Positions 20,564 to 20,926 of a stretch of 20,926 nt of DNA are shown one piece after another (positions within the stretch are counted from its first letter, which is position 1; each line of letters starts with the position of its first letter). The position numbers were made by a program, and so were the translations under genes. The notes below the pieces were generated by a model. The model searched no databases, was not told the origin of the DNA, and saw nothing but the letters and a program-made list of their open reading frames with translations. Source of the stretch: a virus; IMG/VR virus record IMGVR_UViG_3300030107_001926, positions 1-20,926 of that record, one strand, 5' to 3'.

Positions 20564-20926
20564 ATGGGTGAGAACGACGCCTATTTAGAAACCTTAGAAG
20601 ACGAGACAGTAGTTAAAAAAGAAGGGGAGCTTAGACGCTGCCTGTATTGCGGAAAGATACGGATTGGTAACGCTGATGTTTGCATCTATTGCAGAAGAGC
20701 AGACAGGACCAAAGCGGGAATAGTCCTAATCCTTCTACTGTTCGCAGTAGCAATGTCTTTTTTGGCAGCTATGCTAATCCCACTAAAAAATGAAGTACAC
20801 CCGCCTAGAGTACCGCTACCCCAGGGGCTACAGCATAATTTAGATCGCCTCCACACTTTAGAAGCTCCGGTGCCTGTTGTTTCTTGGCACGCCGCTTTTT
20901 TAGAAGAAAGCTGTGCGCTTTGCCCA
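20564..20926 (+). CDS. Zinc-ribbon membrane protein, unknown function (partial)
   Basis: An ATG at 20564 opens a frame of 121 codons that is still open at the window edge, so the C-terminus is missing. It is the only plus-strand gene. After an acidic start (about 1-22), residues 26-43 have a Cys-x2-Cys and a second Cys-x2-Cys spaced by ten (C26, C29, C40, C43), a zinc-ribbon pattern. A hydrophobic segment (about 51-72, GIVLILLLFAVAMSFLAAML) is a probable single membrane span, leaving a basic stretch on the N-terminal side, so the ribbon should face the cytoplasm. Pro-rich residues follow, and another C-x2-C (C117, C120) appears just before the edge. An AGAGGAG site lies eleven bases upstream. 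I do not recognise the family; it may be a phage early or membrane gene, or a host gene. Confidence 0.72.
   Translation, partial: MGENDAYLETLEDETVVKKEGELRRCLYCGKIRIGNADVCIYCRRADRTKAGIVLILLLFAVAMSFLAAMLIPLKNEVHPPRVPLPQGLQHNLDRLHTLEAPVPVVSWHAAFLEESCALCP

Noticed and set aside
1-20926. CRISPR array, tRNA, insertion sequence or attachment site
   Set aside because: No regularly spaced repeats with unique spacers, no cloverleaf-like segment noticed by eye, no transposase gene or flanking inverted repeats were seen.

Overview
This window is the packaging, head, neck, tail and baseplate module of a tailed bacterial virus with a contractile tail (a myovirus, Caudoviricetes). It could be a free phage or an integrated prophage: no integrase, att site, lysis gene or host gene is visible, so the sequence does not settle this. 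The host is not identifiable. Shine-Dalgarno-like sites, GTG and TTG starts and tight gene overlaps are bacterial. The base composition looks near-balanced, with many CTAG tetranucleotides.

Except for one gene at the right edge, everything is on the minus strand and reads right to left as one late operon. The order is: small terminase (20425), large terminase, HK97-type portal, Mu F/SPP1 gp7-like minor head protein, HK97-type prohead protease, HK97 gp5-like major capsid, two small head-accessory genes, then the connector and neck set (gp6-like connector, gp10-like completion protein, a Pro/Lys-linker protein, a head-closure-like protein and a neck/tail terminator). The tail genes follow: sheath (DUF3383-like), tube (DUF3277-like), a tail assembly chaperone with a programmed -1 frameshift, and a 570-residue tape measure. 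The compact baseplate comes last: Dit-like protein, Pam3 gp18-like plug, gpD-like hub, Gp138/gpV-like spike, a small unknown protein, gp25/gpW-like wedge, baseplate J, and a DUF2612/gpI-like protein. The left end holds a fibre with an apparent seven-bladed beta-propeller and the start of another gene that leaves the window.

The genes are almost seamless. Many junctions are ATGA or TAATG overlaps, the widest gap in the operon is about 33 bases, and no stretch over 300 bases lacks a gene. A 138-base divergent intergenic region (20426-20563) separates the operon from a plus-strand gene for a small zinc-ribbon membrane protein, which runs off the right edge.

How the genes would work together: the terminases package DNA through the portal into a proteolytically matured HK97-fold capsid; the neck proteins seal it; the tape measure and chaperone pair set the length of a tube and sheath (roughly 85 nm by the usual rule); and the simple baseplate carries a propeller-type fibre for host contact.

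The best-supported points beyond annotation are the complete -1 frameshift signal (TTTTTTC, 6-base spacer, 9-bp stem), a capsid that keeps the Lys, Asn and Glu positions of HK97 covalent cross-linking while carrying an extra domain in the E-loop region, and the seven-repeat propeller fibre. I see no defence system, CRISPR array, tRNA or insertion sequence, and no clearly new multi-gene system.
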